NCBI GenBank assembly: GCA_934541015.1
Contig: CAKTDC010000010.1
Location: 1-64,000, forward strand
Reading direction: 5' to 3'
Source of the DNA: an uncultured Luteimonas sp.
Lineage (GTDB): Bacteria > Pseudomonadota > Gammaproteobacteria > Xanthomonadales > Xanthomonadaceae
Length of the DNA stretch: 64,000 nt
Every line of letters starts with the position of its first letter. The stretch's first letter is position 1. This document shows, in pieces, positions 9,392-19,673 of the stretch. The position numbers and the translations under genes were made by a program. The notes beneath the pieces were generated by a model that made no database searches, had not been told where the DNA came from, and saw nothing but the letters and a program-made list of their open reading frames with translations.

Positions 9392-10549
9392 ATGGTCGAT
9401 CCGATGTTCAAGCCGCTGCTGTCGCTGTCCGTTCCCGGTCTCGTGCTGTGCGCAGGGCTGGCGGCGTGCCAGCAGCAGGCGCCGGCGCCGGCGCTGGTCG
9501 TGGAGACGGTGGAAGTGGCCAGCCCGGAAGAGGGCGGTGCGGTGAGTACCGCGCCGGTTCCGGCGGAGGACGCGCCCGCACCCGAGGCGGCCGCGGAGCC
9601 GGCGGCGGCCGACGAGGAGCCGCTGGACTGGACGCCCAGGGAACTGGTCAACGGCGTCGCCTCGGTCAGCTGCGAGCTCGACTACGCCACCCACGGCGAC
9701 GGCGAGCCGCTGCCCGACATGGGCCGCGACACCCTCGATGCCGCGATGACGCGGTGCATGGAGCGCGGCGTGCTGCGCCTGCGCTATGCGGGCAAGATCA
9801 ACGGCGACTTCAACGCGCTGGTCCGGCGCGTGGCCGAGGTCGCCGGGGAGCTGGACATCCAGAAGCGGGTGCTGGACATCGACTCCAGCGGCGGGATGGT
9901 GGAAGACGCGATCAAGTCCGGCGACTTCATCGCCGAAACCCGCTGGACGATCTGGGTGCGCGAGGGCGCCAGCTGCCACAGCGCCTGCGTGTTCGTGCTC
10001 GCCGGCGGCGATTCGCGCATGATCAGCGGACGGGTGGGCATCCACCGCATCATCCGCATGAGTTCGACCGCCACCACCCGGGTGGAGCTCAACCGCGAGC
10101 TGCGCGCGGTCTATGGCCGGGTGCGCGATTACCTGGAGCGCAACGGCGTGGCGACCGCCGTGGCCGACCTGATGATGGCCGTGCCCAACCGCAACCTGCG
10201 CCTGCTGACGGCCGAGGAGCTGCAGCTGTACGGCCTGGACGGCATCAATCCCGCGCAGGACGATCTCGACCGCCTGCGCCTGATGCGCAAGTGCGGCGAG
10301 GATTTCGTCGCCCGCCGCGATGCCTTCGTGCGCGCCTTCGACGCGCGCTGCAAGGTCTCCGAGAGCGATCTGGACACGCTCAACAACTGCGGCCTGGAGC
10401 TGCGCAAGGACTATGGTTTCCCGGACGAGGCCTGCCCGGCCGAGAGCCCGATGTCCGAGTTCGACCGCCTGGCCGGGACCGAACTGCGGCCGGGCACCCG
10501 GGTCGGGCCTGGCGAGGACAGCGCCTCCTCCCCCGCGGGCGGGCACTGA
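9392..10549 (+). CDS. Lipoprotein with a ClpP/crotonase-like fold, possible periplasmic protease
   Basis: The 385-residue product begins with a lipoprotein signal (LSLSVPGLVLCAGLAAC, lipobox LAAC), an Ala/Pro/Glu-rich linker, and then a ClpP-like domain. The latter shows LDIDSSGGMVEDAI (the oxyanion-region motif of SDH/ClpP-type proteases), WVREGASCHSACVFVLAGG (the position that carries the nucleophile serine in ClpP proteins) and RVGIHR. Six further cysteines suggest disulfides in the periplasm. It resembles the COG3904-type predicted periplasmic proteins. Whether the serine in CHSAC is a working nucleophile is not certain. ATG at 9392 or 9404 could be the start; the second gives a tighter signal peptide. 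Confidence 0.75.
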   Translation: MVDPMFKPLLSLSVPGLVLCAGLAACQQQAPAPALVVETVEVASPEEGGAVSTAPVPAEDAPAPEAAAEPAAADEEPLDWTPRELVNGVASVSCELDYATHGDGEPLPDMGRDTLDAAMTRCMERGVLRLRYAGKINGDFNALVRRVAEVAGELDIQKRVLDIDSSGGMVEDAIKSGDFIAETRWTIWVREGASCHSACVFVLAGGDSRMISGRVGIHRIIRMSSTATTRVELNRELRAVYGRVRDYLERNGVATAVADLMMAVPNRNLRLLTAEELQLYGLDGINPAQDDLDRLRLMRKCGEDFVARRDAFVRAFDARCKVSESDLDTLNNCGLELRKDYGFPDEACPAESPMSEFDRLAGTELRPGTRVGPGEDSASSPAGGH

Positions 10550-10579
10550 CCGGCAGGGAGGCGGCGGCCGCAGCCGGGT

Positions 10580-12454
<1,875 letters not shown>

Positions 12455-12549
12455 GGAGGCATCGCGTGCGGGCGTTGCCGCATTGTCGCGCAGGCGGCGG
12501 AACCGGCGGATTCAGCGCGCAATGCCCGGCCGTGGCGGCCGCGGCAGCC

Positions 12550-14358
12550 TCAGCGCCCGCCGACGCCTCCGCCGCCACCGCCGCCGCCGGAGAAGCCGCC
12601 GCCGCCCGAGAATCCGCCGCCGGAGGATCCGCCGCGGGATCCGCCCGACAGTCCGGACGAACTTCCCGGCGGAGACGCGGCCGAGGCGATGCGCGTGGTC
12701 ATCCTGCGGCCCACGGTCTTGCCCACGCTGGACAGGTCGCGGAAGCCGGTGACGCCATCGACATGGCGATACCAGGCGACCGACGAGGTCGCGGCCACCG
12801 CCGCAGCGGCACCCACCGCCGCGGTGAACTTCTTCGTCCAGGCGTCCTCCACCTCCAGCGCCACCGCGTAGGGCAGGAGGAACTCGAAGCGTTCGGCGTC
12901 CAGCGCCGGCTCATCGGCGCCGGGCGGCTGCAGCTGCTGCAGCTCCTGCCGGTCGGCCACGGCGAGATAGCGGCGGAAGCCCGCGATGCGGTCGCGCATC
13001 GCCCGTGCCTCGGGCGTCACCGCCGGCAGCAGGATCACGAACGCGATGAACACCGCCACCATGCCCAGGATCGCCGGCAGCGCCAGCAGCATCCCGCCGC
13101 CCGTGGCGATGGCGACAACCACGGCGGCGAGGAAAAACACCCCGCCAATGGCGGCCAGCAGGAGGATGCTGCCCACGTTGTGGCGGCGGAGCCCGCCCTC
13201 GAACATCCGCGCCAGGATCTTCTTCTGGCTCCGGTGGTGGTCGCCGACGATGCCCGGCATCAGCGCCGCGTCCTTGCCGCCCAGGGTGATCTGGTTGCCG
13301 CGGGCGAACAGCCGCTTGCGCAGCCCGGCCAGGCCGTCGGGAAGGGAGCCGTCGGCGACCGCAAGCTGCTCCAGGACCCAGGCCTGTCCGCGCCGCCCGG
13401 ACTTTTCGGTGCGGATCGCCAGCTTGCCGGCGACGGCCAGCGCCAGCACGTCGCCGGAGAAGCCGCGGATGTCGGGACGGCCCTTCTCGATCATGCGCAG
13501 CGTGGACGGCGCCAGGCCCGACGGAGGGTCGTACTCCACCACCACCGGACCGCGCCGTGGATCGCGACCCACCTGGCGCCAGCGGACCAGGCCGAAGAGC
13601 AGCATCGCCAGCAGCCCGGCCAGCGCGACCGGTGCGGAAAGATTGTCTTCCAGCAGCCATGCGAGCCGCTGCACCCGGGACGGCTCGGCGACCACGCCCT
13701 TCGGGAATCCGAGCACGATGGTCATGCCTTCGCCCGGCACCAGCGGACGGGTCAGGCGCCAGCGGGCGACGCCGGGCGCGACGACCTCCGCCTCGTAGGC
13801 GCTCCCGCGCAGGCCCTGCCAGCCGGTGTACGCCTCCAGCCGCATCGCCTCCGCCGGAACCGCCTGCGGCAGGATGACCTCGGCCGTGCCGCCGGCGATC
13901 GGGAACGCCGATCCGGTGCCGATGGCGTTCCAGTACAGCTCGTCGTGCTGCTCGAAGAAACCGAGCTGGCGCGTGGTGCGGTAGCGGATGGTGTAGGTGA
14001 ACTCGGCCGGCACCGGGAGGAAATCGTCGTTGCCGGTGTTGACCCGCACGCCGTTGCCGACCAGCTCGGTGAACCAGGGCTCGGGGCGCCCGTCGCGCAG
14101 CACCTCGACCACCTCGAATCCGGCCAGGACCCGGTTGCCGTAGCGGTCGCGGTAGCGGGTGGGGAAGTCGCGGGTGATCCCGCGGCGGATCTGCACGCCC
14201 TCGGCGCGCACGCGCAGGTGCTCGCTCACATCCAGGCTGCCGTCGGCGTTGATCCGCACCTGGCTGTCCCAGGCCAGGATGCCTTCCTCCGCGTGCGCGG
14301 CCGCGGCCGGGAACAGCGCGATCGCCAGGAGCAGCAGGCAGGGCAGCAGGCGGCTCAT
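12550..14358 (-). CDS. DUF2207 membrane protein with glycine-rich tail
   Basis: The 602-residue protein has a signal peptide, an N-terminal extracytoplasmic DUF2207 domain (EEGILAWDSQVRINADGSLDV, RGITRDFPTRY), and membrane segments around residues 230-250 and 400-450. It ends in a low-complexity Gly/Ser tail (repeated SGGGFSGGGG). Such proteins are commonly encoded next to LemA, as here, where its ATG overlaps the lemA stop by four bases. The function is unknown; the pairing suggests a shared envelope role. The glycine tail resembles those of TPM-domain proteins that accompany LemA in other bacteria. Confidence 0.88.
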   Translation of the reverse strand: MSRLLPCLLLLAIALFPAAAAHAEEGILAWDSQVRINADGSLDVSEHLRVRAEGVQIRRGITRDFPTRYRDRYGNRVLAGFEVVEVLRDGRPEPWFTELVGNGVRVNTGNDDFLPVPAEFTYTIRYRTTRQLGFFEQHDELYWNAIGTGSAFPIAGGTAEVILPQAVPAEAMRLEAYTGWQGLRGSAYEAEVVAPGVARWRLTRPLVPGEGMTIVLGFPKGVVAEPSRVQRLAWLLEDNLSAPVALAGLLAMLLFGLVRWRQVGRDPRRGPVVVEYDPPSGLAPSTLRMIEKGRPDIRGFSGDVLALAVAGKLAIRTEKSGRRGQAWVLEQLAVADGSLPDGLAGLRKRLFARGNQITLGGKDAALMPGIVGDHHRSQKKILARMFEGGLRRHNVGSILLLAAIGGVFFLAAVVVAIATGGGMLLALPAILGMVAVFIAFVILLPAVTPEARAMRDRIAGFRRYLAVADRQELQQLQPPGADEPALDAERFEFLLPYAVALEVEDAWTKKFTAAVGAAAAVAATSSVAWYRHVDGVTGFRDLSSVGKTVGRRMTTRIASAASPPGSSSGLSGGSRGGSSGGGFSGGGGFSGGGGGGGGVGGR

Positions 14359-14903
14359 GCCAGCTCCACCCGGACCGCGGCGCGCTGGGCGTCGCCGGCT
14401 TCGAAGAACTCCTCGGCGCGGAAGCCCAGGCCGCGGGCGACGACCAGGTCGGGAAAGCGCTGGGTGGCATCGTTGAGGTCGCGCACCGCGCCGTTGTAGA
14501 AGCGGCGGGCGTACTGCAGGTGTTCCTCGACCTCGGCCAGGTCGCGCTGCAGCTGCGCGAAATTGTCGCTGGCCTTGAGCTCCGGATACGCCTCGCGCAG
14601 CGCGAACAGGCGCCCCAGCACCTGCTCCAGCTGGTCCTCGATCCGGGCCAGCCCTGGCCGCGACTGCGCCGCCAGCGCCTGCGCGCGCAGCTCTGTCACC
14701 ACCTCCAGCAGCGCGCGCTCGTGCCCGGCGTAGGCGCGGACCGCGGACACCAGCTGCGGCACCAGGTCATGGCGACGCATCAGCTGCACGTCGATGTCCG
14801 ACCAGGCGGTGCGCACCTGGTTGCGCAGGCGCACCAGGCGGTTGAAGACGACGACGGCCCAGATCGCCAGCGCGAGGAGGATTGCGGCAACGGCCAGGGT
14901 CAT
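14355..14903 (-). CDS. lemA: LemA family protein
   Basis: The 182-residue product has one N-terminal membrane helix (VAAILLALAIWAVVVFNRLV) and a helical LemA domain with the family signature NQVRTAWSDIDVQLMRRHDLVPQLV and ARRFYNGAVRDLND. This is the usual LemA length and layout. LemA proteins are membrane-anchored with unknown biochemical role. The start was set at the ATG before the helix because the upstream in-frame extension is not protein-like. The gene is translationally coupled to the DUF2207 gene by an ATGA overlap. Confidence 0.92.
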   Translation of the reverse strand: MTLAVAAILLALAIWAVVVFNRLVRLRNQVRTAWSDIDVQLMRRHDLVPQLVSAVRAYAGHERALLEVVTELRAQALAAQSRPGLARIEDQLEQVLGRLFALREAYPELKASDNFAQLQRDLAEVEEHLQYARRFYNGAVRDLNDATQRFPDLVVARGLGFRAEEFFEAGDAQRAAVRVELA

Positions 14904-15099
14904 GCGTGCTCCTGTCGGGACGGAGGCGGGGCGACGGGACCGAGGGTAACCCGTCGCTGCACGGGACGGCCTGCGTGGCGCATCCGTGACCGGCTGCCGG
15001 GCCCTGCCGCCGGAAATGGCGGGTGTCGCGATCGTCCCCATCCGGGCTGTCACGCCGATTGCGCCCGCCAGCGGCCAGCGGCGTGACCCAGCGGCAGCC

Positions 15100-15777
15100 T
15101 CACTCGCGCTCGAATTCGGCGATTTCATCGAGCAGCCGCTGCCCGCGGCGGATGCCGTCGCTGCCGTCGGCCACGCTGCGGTCGACGGCTGCGGCCAGCC
15201 GCGACCCGCGCCCGCGGCGCCCGGACCACGCCGCCCACGCCCAGGTGCCGAGCAGCCCGGCCACGCCGACGCCGAGGCTGAGCGCGATCCACGCCGGCGT
15301 GCCCGCGGCCGGATCGACTTCGCCCAGTCCCGAGAACGCGACCACCACCAGCACCCACATCACCCACCACGGCAGCCCGCAGACGCTGGAATTGAGCGTC
15401 TGCAGGCGCAGCAGCTGCGCCATGCGCTTTTGGATGCGCAGTACCGGCGCCGAGCAGTCGATGCTGCCGGCCAGCGCGACGGTGAGCCCGGCCATGACCG
15501 CCGTCACCACGCCGAAGGCATGGACGATGATGCCGGCCGCGAGCAGGCCGGGGACGTGGATATTGCGCGTCCAGCAGGCCACGCCCAGCACGATCAGGCC
15601 CACGCCCAGCGCGAACTGCAGCGCCTGCCCCCACAGCAGCGGGCGCAGGTGGCCGCGCACGCGGTCGAGCTTGCGCTCCTTCAGGAGCTGCCACTGGATT
15701 GTTTCCTGCCGGTCCAGGCGGTGGCCGAGGGTCTGCCAGGCCTGCTTGAGTTCGTCGAGTTCCATGGTCGTATCCAT
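15100..15777 (-). CDS. Membrane protein encoded with an ECF sigma factor
   Basis: About 225 residues: a cytoplasmic N-terminus of about 45 residues (ELDELKQAWQTLGHRLDRQETI...), four hydrophobic helices between about 50 and 185, and a polar C-terminal tail. The start at 15777 lies one base after the sigma-factor stop (TGA-G-ATG); a second ATG four codons on is also possible. The tight coupling suggests it controls the sigma factor, as anti-sigma proteins do. However, it lacks the zinc-binding HxxxCxxC motif of common anti-sigma factors, so that role is inference. Similar sigma/membrane-protein pairs occur in Xanthomonadaceae. Confidence 0.7.
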   Translation of the reverse strand: MDTTMELDELKQAWQTLGHRLDRQETIQWQLLKERKLDRVRGHLRPLLWGQALQFALGVGLIVLGVACWTRNIHVPGLLAAGIIVHAFGVVTAVMAGLTVALAGSIDCSAPVLRIQKRMAQLLRLQTLNSSVCGLPWWVMWVLVVVAFSGLGEVDPAAGTPAWIALSLGVGVAGLLGTWAWAAWSGRRGRGSRLAAAVDRSVADGSDGIRRGQRLLDEIAEFERE

Positions 15778-15778
15778 C

Positions 15779-16309
15779 TCAGTGGTGTCCGTTGGCGCTG
15801 GCGTAGTCGCGCAGCTTCTGCTTGAGCCGGCTGATCCGGGTGGTGACGTTGCTTTCGCCAATGCCGAGGATCCCGGCCATCTCGCGCGTGCTGTGCTCTT
15901 CCAGGTAGAGCACCAGCAGGGCGCGGTTGAACGGATCCAGGGTGTCGATGAAGCGCTGCAGCAGGCGCAGGCGGTCCACCGACTCGGGATCGAAGCCGCG
16001 CTCGTCGGCGATGTCCTCCACGGCGGCGTCGAGCGGCGCCGCGTGCCGGCTGCGGTGGGCGTGGCCGCGCAGGAAGGAGATGCCGACGTTGAGCGCGATG
16101 CGGTACATCCAGGTCGGGAAGCTCAGGGCCGGGTCATAGCCCGGCCACGCCCGCCACAGCTGCGCGGCGATCTCCTGCGCCAGGTCGGCGCGGTCCTCGG
16201 CGCCGTGCGCATAGGTGCTGGCCACCTTGAACACGATGCCGCGGTGCCGCTGCAGCAGTTCGTCGAAGGCCTGTTCCGGCGCCGCGGCCATGGTCATGCT
16301 CGCTTCCAT
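15779..16309 (-). CDS. ECF-type RNA polymerase sigma factor
   Basis: This 176-residue sigma-70 family protein has region 2 (HRGIVFKVASTYAHGAEDRADLAQEI, then PTWMYRIALNVGISFLR) and region 4 (LDPFNRALLVLYLEEHSTREMAGILGIGESNVTTRISRLKQKLR, with a helix-turn-helix), and little else. These are the hallmarks of extracytoplasmic-function sigma factors. It redirects RNA polymerase to a small set of promoters. The gene is first in a two-gene unit with the membrane protein just downstream, the likely signal-sensing partner. An in-frame ATG five codons in could also be the start. Confidence 0.92.
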   Translation of the reverse strand: MEASMTMAAAPEQAFDELLQRHRGIVFKVASTYAHGAEDRADLAQEIAAQLWRAWPGYDPALSFPTWMYRIALNVGISFLRGHAHRSRHAAPLDAAVEDIADERGFDPESVDRLRLLQRFIDTLDPFNRALLVLYLEEHSTREMAGILGIGESNVTTRISRLKQKLRDYASANGHH

Positions 16310-16402
16310 CCGTTGCGTTGTCCCTGGGCGCCATCGCCCGTCAAAGGCGTGATTCGCGGCGCGGCGGGATTTGTCACGGCGGGTGGCGCGGCCGCGGCCC
16401 GG

Positions 16403-17344
16403 TCAGTCGACCACGCCCTTGGCCTCGGAGGTGCCCAACACCTCCGGGTGCGCCAGCCGCCGCTGCCGGTGCAGCAGCGGCTGCGCGAACACCGCGCACA
16501 GCAGGATCGCCACCCCGAGGTAGAACATCGGCGTCAGCTCGCGCTGCTCGGAGAACAGCAGCATCGCCAGCACGATCGCGTAGACCGGCTCCAGGTTCAC
16601 CGCCAGCTGCGCCGAGAAGGCGCTGATGTGGCGCAGCGCGACCAGCGACAGCACGAACGGAAGCAGGGTGCAGGCCACGGCGAGCACCAGCAGCCAGGCC
16701 ATGTCCGGCGCCGAGGGCAGCGCCAGCAGGTCGCCGGCGAAGGCCGGAAAGACGAGCGGCATCAGCGGCGCCAGCAGGGTCAGCGCCAGGGCGCCGGCGC
16801 CGAGCTCCACGGCGGTGACGGTCAGCGGATCGGCGTGGTTCACCAGGCGCTTGTTGAGCGAGCTGAACAGCGCCACGAACAGCGCCGACAGCGCACCGAC
16901 CGCCACGCCCAGGCGCATGTCCGTGGACACGCCACCCACCACCATCGCCACGCCCGGCAGCACCGCGATCCCGAGCAGCAGTTCGCCCCTGGAGAACGGG
17001 CGGTGGGCCAGCTTCGGCTCGATCAGCGCGGTGAACACCGTCGCCAGCGCCATGCAGGTCGCCGCGATCGATGCGTTGGAGAGCTTGATCGCCCCGTAGA
17101 AGGTCAGCCAGTGCATCGCCACCAGCACACCGATGCCGGCATAGGACGCCAGCAGCCGCGGCGACAGCGCGCGCAGCCCGCGCCAGACCCGCGGCACCAG
17201 GGCCAGCGCCAGCACCACCAGCAGCATGCGCCACCACACCAGCGGCAGCGCCGGCAGGGTGATCAGCTTGCCGAGGATCGCGGTGAAGCCCCACAGCAGC
17301 ACGCACAGGTGGATCTGCCACTGGGCTTTGGCGGCGGGACTCAT
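16403..17344 (-). CDS. EamA/DMT-family transporter
   Basis: A 313-residue inner-membrane protein with ten predicted helices in two EamA repeats, typical of the drug/metabolite transporter superfamily; the first repeat starts with QIHLCVLLWGFTAILGKLI. Members export amino acids, metabolites or drugs, and the substrate here is not evident. The ATG before SPAAKAQW was preferred over an upstream in-frame extension that is not protein-like. It is divergent from another DMT transporter gene with about 175 bases between them. Confidence 0.88.
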   Translation of the reverse strand: MSPAAKAQWQIHLCVLLWGFTAILGKLITLPALPLVWWRMLLVVLALALVPRVWRGLRALSPRLLASYAGIGVLVAMHWLTFYGAIKLSNASIAATCMALATVFTALIEPKLAHRPFSRGELLLGIAVLPGVAMVVGGVSTDMRLGVAVGALSALFVALFSSLNKRLVNHADPLTVTAVELGAGALALTLLAPLMPLVFPAFAGDLLALPSAPDMAWLLVLAVACTLLPFVLSLVALRHISAFSAQLAVNLEPVYAIVLAMLLFSEQRELTPMFYLGVAILLCAVFAQPLLHRQRRLAHPEVLGTSEAKGVVD

Positions 17345-17520
17345 GCGGGACGGCGCGTGGGAGGGGGCATCAGGATGCCTGCTGCGGCGGGCGCCGTCAC
17401 GGGGGCACGGCAGGCGATGGCGGGGGCGCTGGATCCGCCTGTGTCCCGGCCGGAACGCATGCGCTTGCGCGATCGGCCGGGACCGGGACAATTGCGCGAC
17501 TCCTCCACGAGATCGCTGCC

Positions 17521-18423
17521 ATGTCCGGCCAGAACGTTGCCGCGCCTGCGGCCCCGGCCGGCGACGCCCGGCGCTGGCTGACGCCGCTGGAGCTGGGCCT
17601 GCTGGGCGCCGTCTGGGGCGCCTCGTTCCTGTTCATGCGGGTGTCGGCCAACGATTTCGGCCCGGCGCCGCTGGTCGAGCTGCGGCTGGCGCTGGGCGCG
17701 CTGGTGCTGCTGCCCTTCCTGTGGCGGGCGCGGGCGCAGTTCCCGCTGCGGCTGTGGCCGATGCTGGCGCTGATCGGCGCGATCAATTCGGCGCTGCCGT
17801 TCCTGCTGTTCGCCTGGGCGGCGCAGCGCGCGCCGGCCGGGATCGGCGCGATCGCCAACGCGATGACCGTGCTGTTCACCGCACTGGTGGGCTTCCTGTT
17901 CTTCGGCGAGCGCATCGGCGGCCGTCGCGCCATGGCGCTGCTGGTGGGCTTTGCCGGCGTGGTGGTGCTGGCCAGCGGCAGGATCGCCGGCATGAGCGTG
18001 GGCGCGGCCTCGCTGGCCGGCGCGACCGCGTCGCTGCTCTACGGCGTGGGCATCAACCTGGTGCGCCGCCACCTGACCGGGCTGCCGCCGGCGGCGGTGG
18101 CCTGCGCGACCCTCGGCGCCGCGGCGCTGCTGACCCTGCCGCTGGCGCTCGCCACCTGGCCGGCGCAGCCGGTGCCCGTGGCCTCGTGGCTGTCGGCGGC
18201 GATGCTCGGCGTGCTGTGCACCGGCCTCGCCTTCGTCCTGTACTACCGGCTGATCGCGCGCATAGGCGCCAGCCGCGCCTCGACCGTGACCTACCTGATC
18301 CCGCTGTTCGGCGTCGGCTGGGCCTGGTGGCTGCTGGGCGAACCCCTGACCTGGCAGATGGCCGTCGCCGGCGCGCTGATCCTGGGCAGCGTGGCCTTCA
18401 GCCAGGGGCGGACGAGCGGCTGA
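17521..18423 (+). CDS. EamA/DMT-family transporter
   Basis: A 300-residue, ten-helix DMT superfamily protein with two EamA repeats: LELGLLGAVWGASFLFMRV at the start of the first, and GASRASTVTYLIPLFGVGWAWWLLGE in the second, a hallmark region. It is only distantly similar to its divergent neighbour and probably exports small metabolites; no substrate can be assigned. Its 3' end overlaps the end of the convergent selD gene by 26 bases. Confidence 0.9.
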   Translation: MSGQNVAAPAAPAGDARRWLTPLELGLLGAVWGASFLFMRVSANDFGPAPLVELRLALGALVLLPFLWRARAQFPLRLWPMLALIGAINSALPFLLFAWAAQRAPAGIGAIANAMTVLFTALVGFLFFGERIGGRRAMALLVGFAGVVVLASGRIAGMSVGAASLAGATASLLYGVGINLVRRHLTGLPPAAVACATLGAAALLTLPLALATWPAQPVPVASWLSAAMLGVLCTGLAFVLYYRLIARIGASRASTVTYLIPLFGVGWAWWLLGEPLTWQMAVAGALILGSVAFSQGRTSG

Positions 18424-19495
18424 TCCGCTCCTGCGGGGCGTTCTCGATGTCCACGCCGGGGTCGCCTCCGGCGACGCTGCCGATCACCGCGGCTTCGGCG
18501 AAGCCGTGGCGGTGGAAGATCTCCAGGGCCGCGTCCACGGCGTCCGGGGCGCAGGCCACCAGCAGGCCGCCGCTGGTCTGCGGGTCGCTGAGCAGGGCGC
18601 GCTCGCTGTCGCTGAAGCCGTCGGGCAGGCGCACGCGGCCGTCGTGGCTGGCCCAGTTGCGGGCGGAGGCGCCGGTGACGAAGCCGGCCCCCGCGAGCGC
18701 GCGGGCGCCTTCGAGCAGGGGCACCGCGGCCCAGTCGATGCGCAGCCGGCAGCCGGCGCCGCGCGCCATCTCCAGCGCATGCCCGGCCAGGCCGAAGCCG
18801 GTGACGTCGGTCATCGCGTGCACGCCGTCGAGCCGGGCGAGCTCGGGGCCGGGCGTGTTGAGGCGGGTGGTGGTGGCGACCAGGCGCGCGTAGCCGGCGG
18901 CGTCCAGGGCCTGCTGCTTCAGCGCCGCGGAGAACACGCCCACGCCCAGCGGCTTGCCCAGCACCAGCACGTCGCCCGGGCGGGCGTCGGCGTTGCGCTT
19001 GAGGTGGGCCGGGTCGACCAGGCCGATCGCGACCAGGCCGTAGATCGGCTCGACCGAATCGATGGTGTGGCCGCCGGCCACCGGGATCCCGGCATCGCGG
19101 CAGGCGGAGGCGCCGCCGTCGAGGATGCGGCCGATGGTCGCCGCGGACAGCACGTTGACCGGCATGCCGACCAGCGCCAGCGCGAAGACGGGGGTGCCGC
19201 CCATGGCGTAGACGTCGCTGATGGCGTTGGTCGCGGCAATCCGCCCGAAGTCGTGCGGATCGTCGACGATCGGCATGAAGAAATCGGTGGTGGCGACGAT
19301 CGCCTGGCGCTCGTTCACCTGGTAGACGGCGGCATCGTCCGAGGTTTCGGTGCCCACCAGCAGCTCGGGCGGCAGCGGCAGGCCGGTGCTGACCCCGCGC
19401 AGGATGCCCTCGAGCACGCCCGGCGCGATCTTGCAGCCGCAGCCGCCGCCGTGGGCGAGGGAGGTCAGGCGCGGTTCGGTGGTGGCGTCGGTCAT
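18398..19495 (-). CDS. selD: Selenide, water dikinase (selenophosphate synthase)
   Basis: SelD makes selenophosphate from selenide and ATP, the selenium donor for selenocysteine. The 365-residue protein has the N-terminal catalytic GGGCGCKIAP motif, with cysteine rather than selenocysteine at the active position and the conserved lysine. It also shows TSDDAAVY, TTDFFMPIVDDP, AATNAISDVYAMGG and HTIDSVEPIYG, all diagnostic of SelD. The start at 19495 (MTDATTEPRL) was chosen over an in-frame upstream codon that adds 47 atypical residues. It is divergent from the selenoprotein formate dehydrogenase operon, with a shared 178-base control region. Confidence 0.97.
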   Translation of the reverse strand: MTDATTEPRLTSLAHGGGCGCKIAPGVLEGILRGVSTGLPLPPELLVGTETSDDAAVYQVNERQAIVATTDFFMPIVDDPHDFGRIAATNAISDVYAMGGTPVFALALVGMPVNVLSAATIGRILDGGASACRDAGIPVAGGHTIDSVEPIYGLVAIGLVDPAHLKRNADARPGDVLVLGKPLGVGVFSAALKQQALDAAGYARLVATTTRLNTPGPELARLDGVHAMTDVTGFGLAGHALEMARGAGCRLRIDWAAVPLLEGARALAGAGFVTGASARNWASHDGRVRLPDGFSDSERALLSDPQTSGGLLVACAPDAVDAALEIFHRHGFAEAAVIGSVAGGDPGVDIENAPQERISRSSAPG

Positions 19496-19673
19496 GGGTG
19501 TCCCAAGGGTCAGGCCTGCGGGGCACTGTAGCCGCGGCGGCCGCCAGGGTCGATCTGTCGCGCTGCAGCATCCCAAAGTCGAAGGCCCGCATCCTTGACT
19601 CCCAGGGCGCCGCGGCCGAACATCGCGGGAACGCACCTATCTGCCGACAGGTACGTAACTCAAGGAGTGTTCG
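19496..19673. promoter_or_regulatory. Divergent control region between selD and fdnG
   Basis: The region holds a possible -35 box TTGACT at 19595-19600 toward the formate dehydrogenase, with only a poor -10 (GAACAT) 17 bases on. An imperfect palindrome ACCT-N10-AGGT lies at 19636-19653, and a clear AAGGAG ribosome-binding site at 19662-19667, six bases before the fdnG ATG. No clear FNR or NarL site was recognised by eye. Confidence 0.4.
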
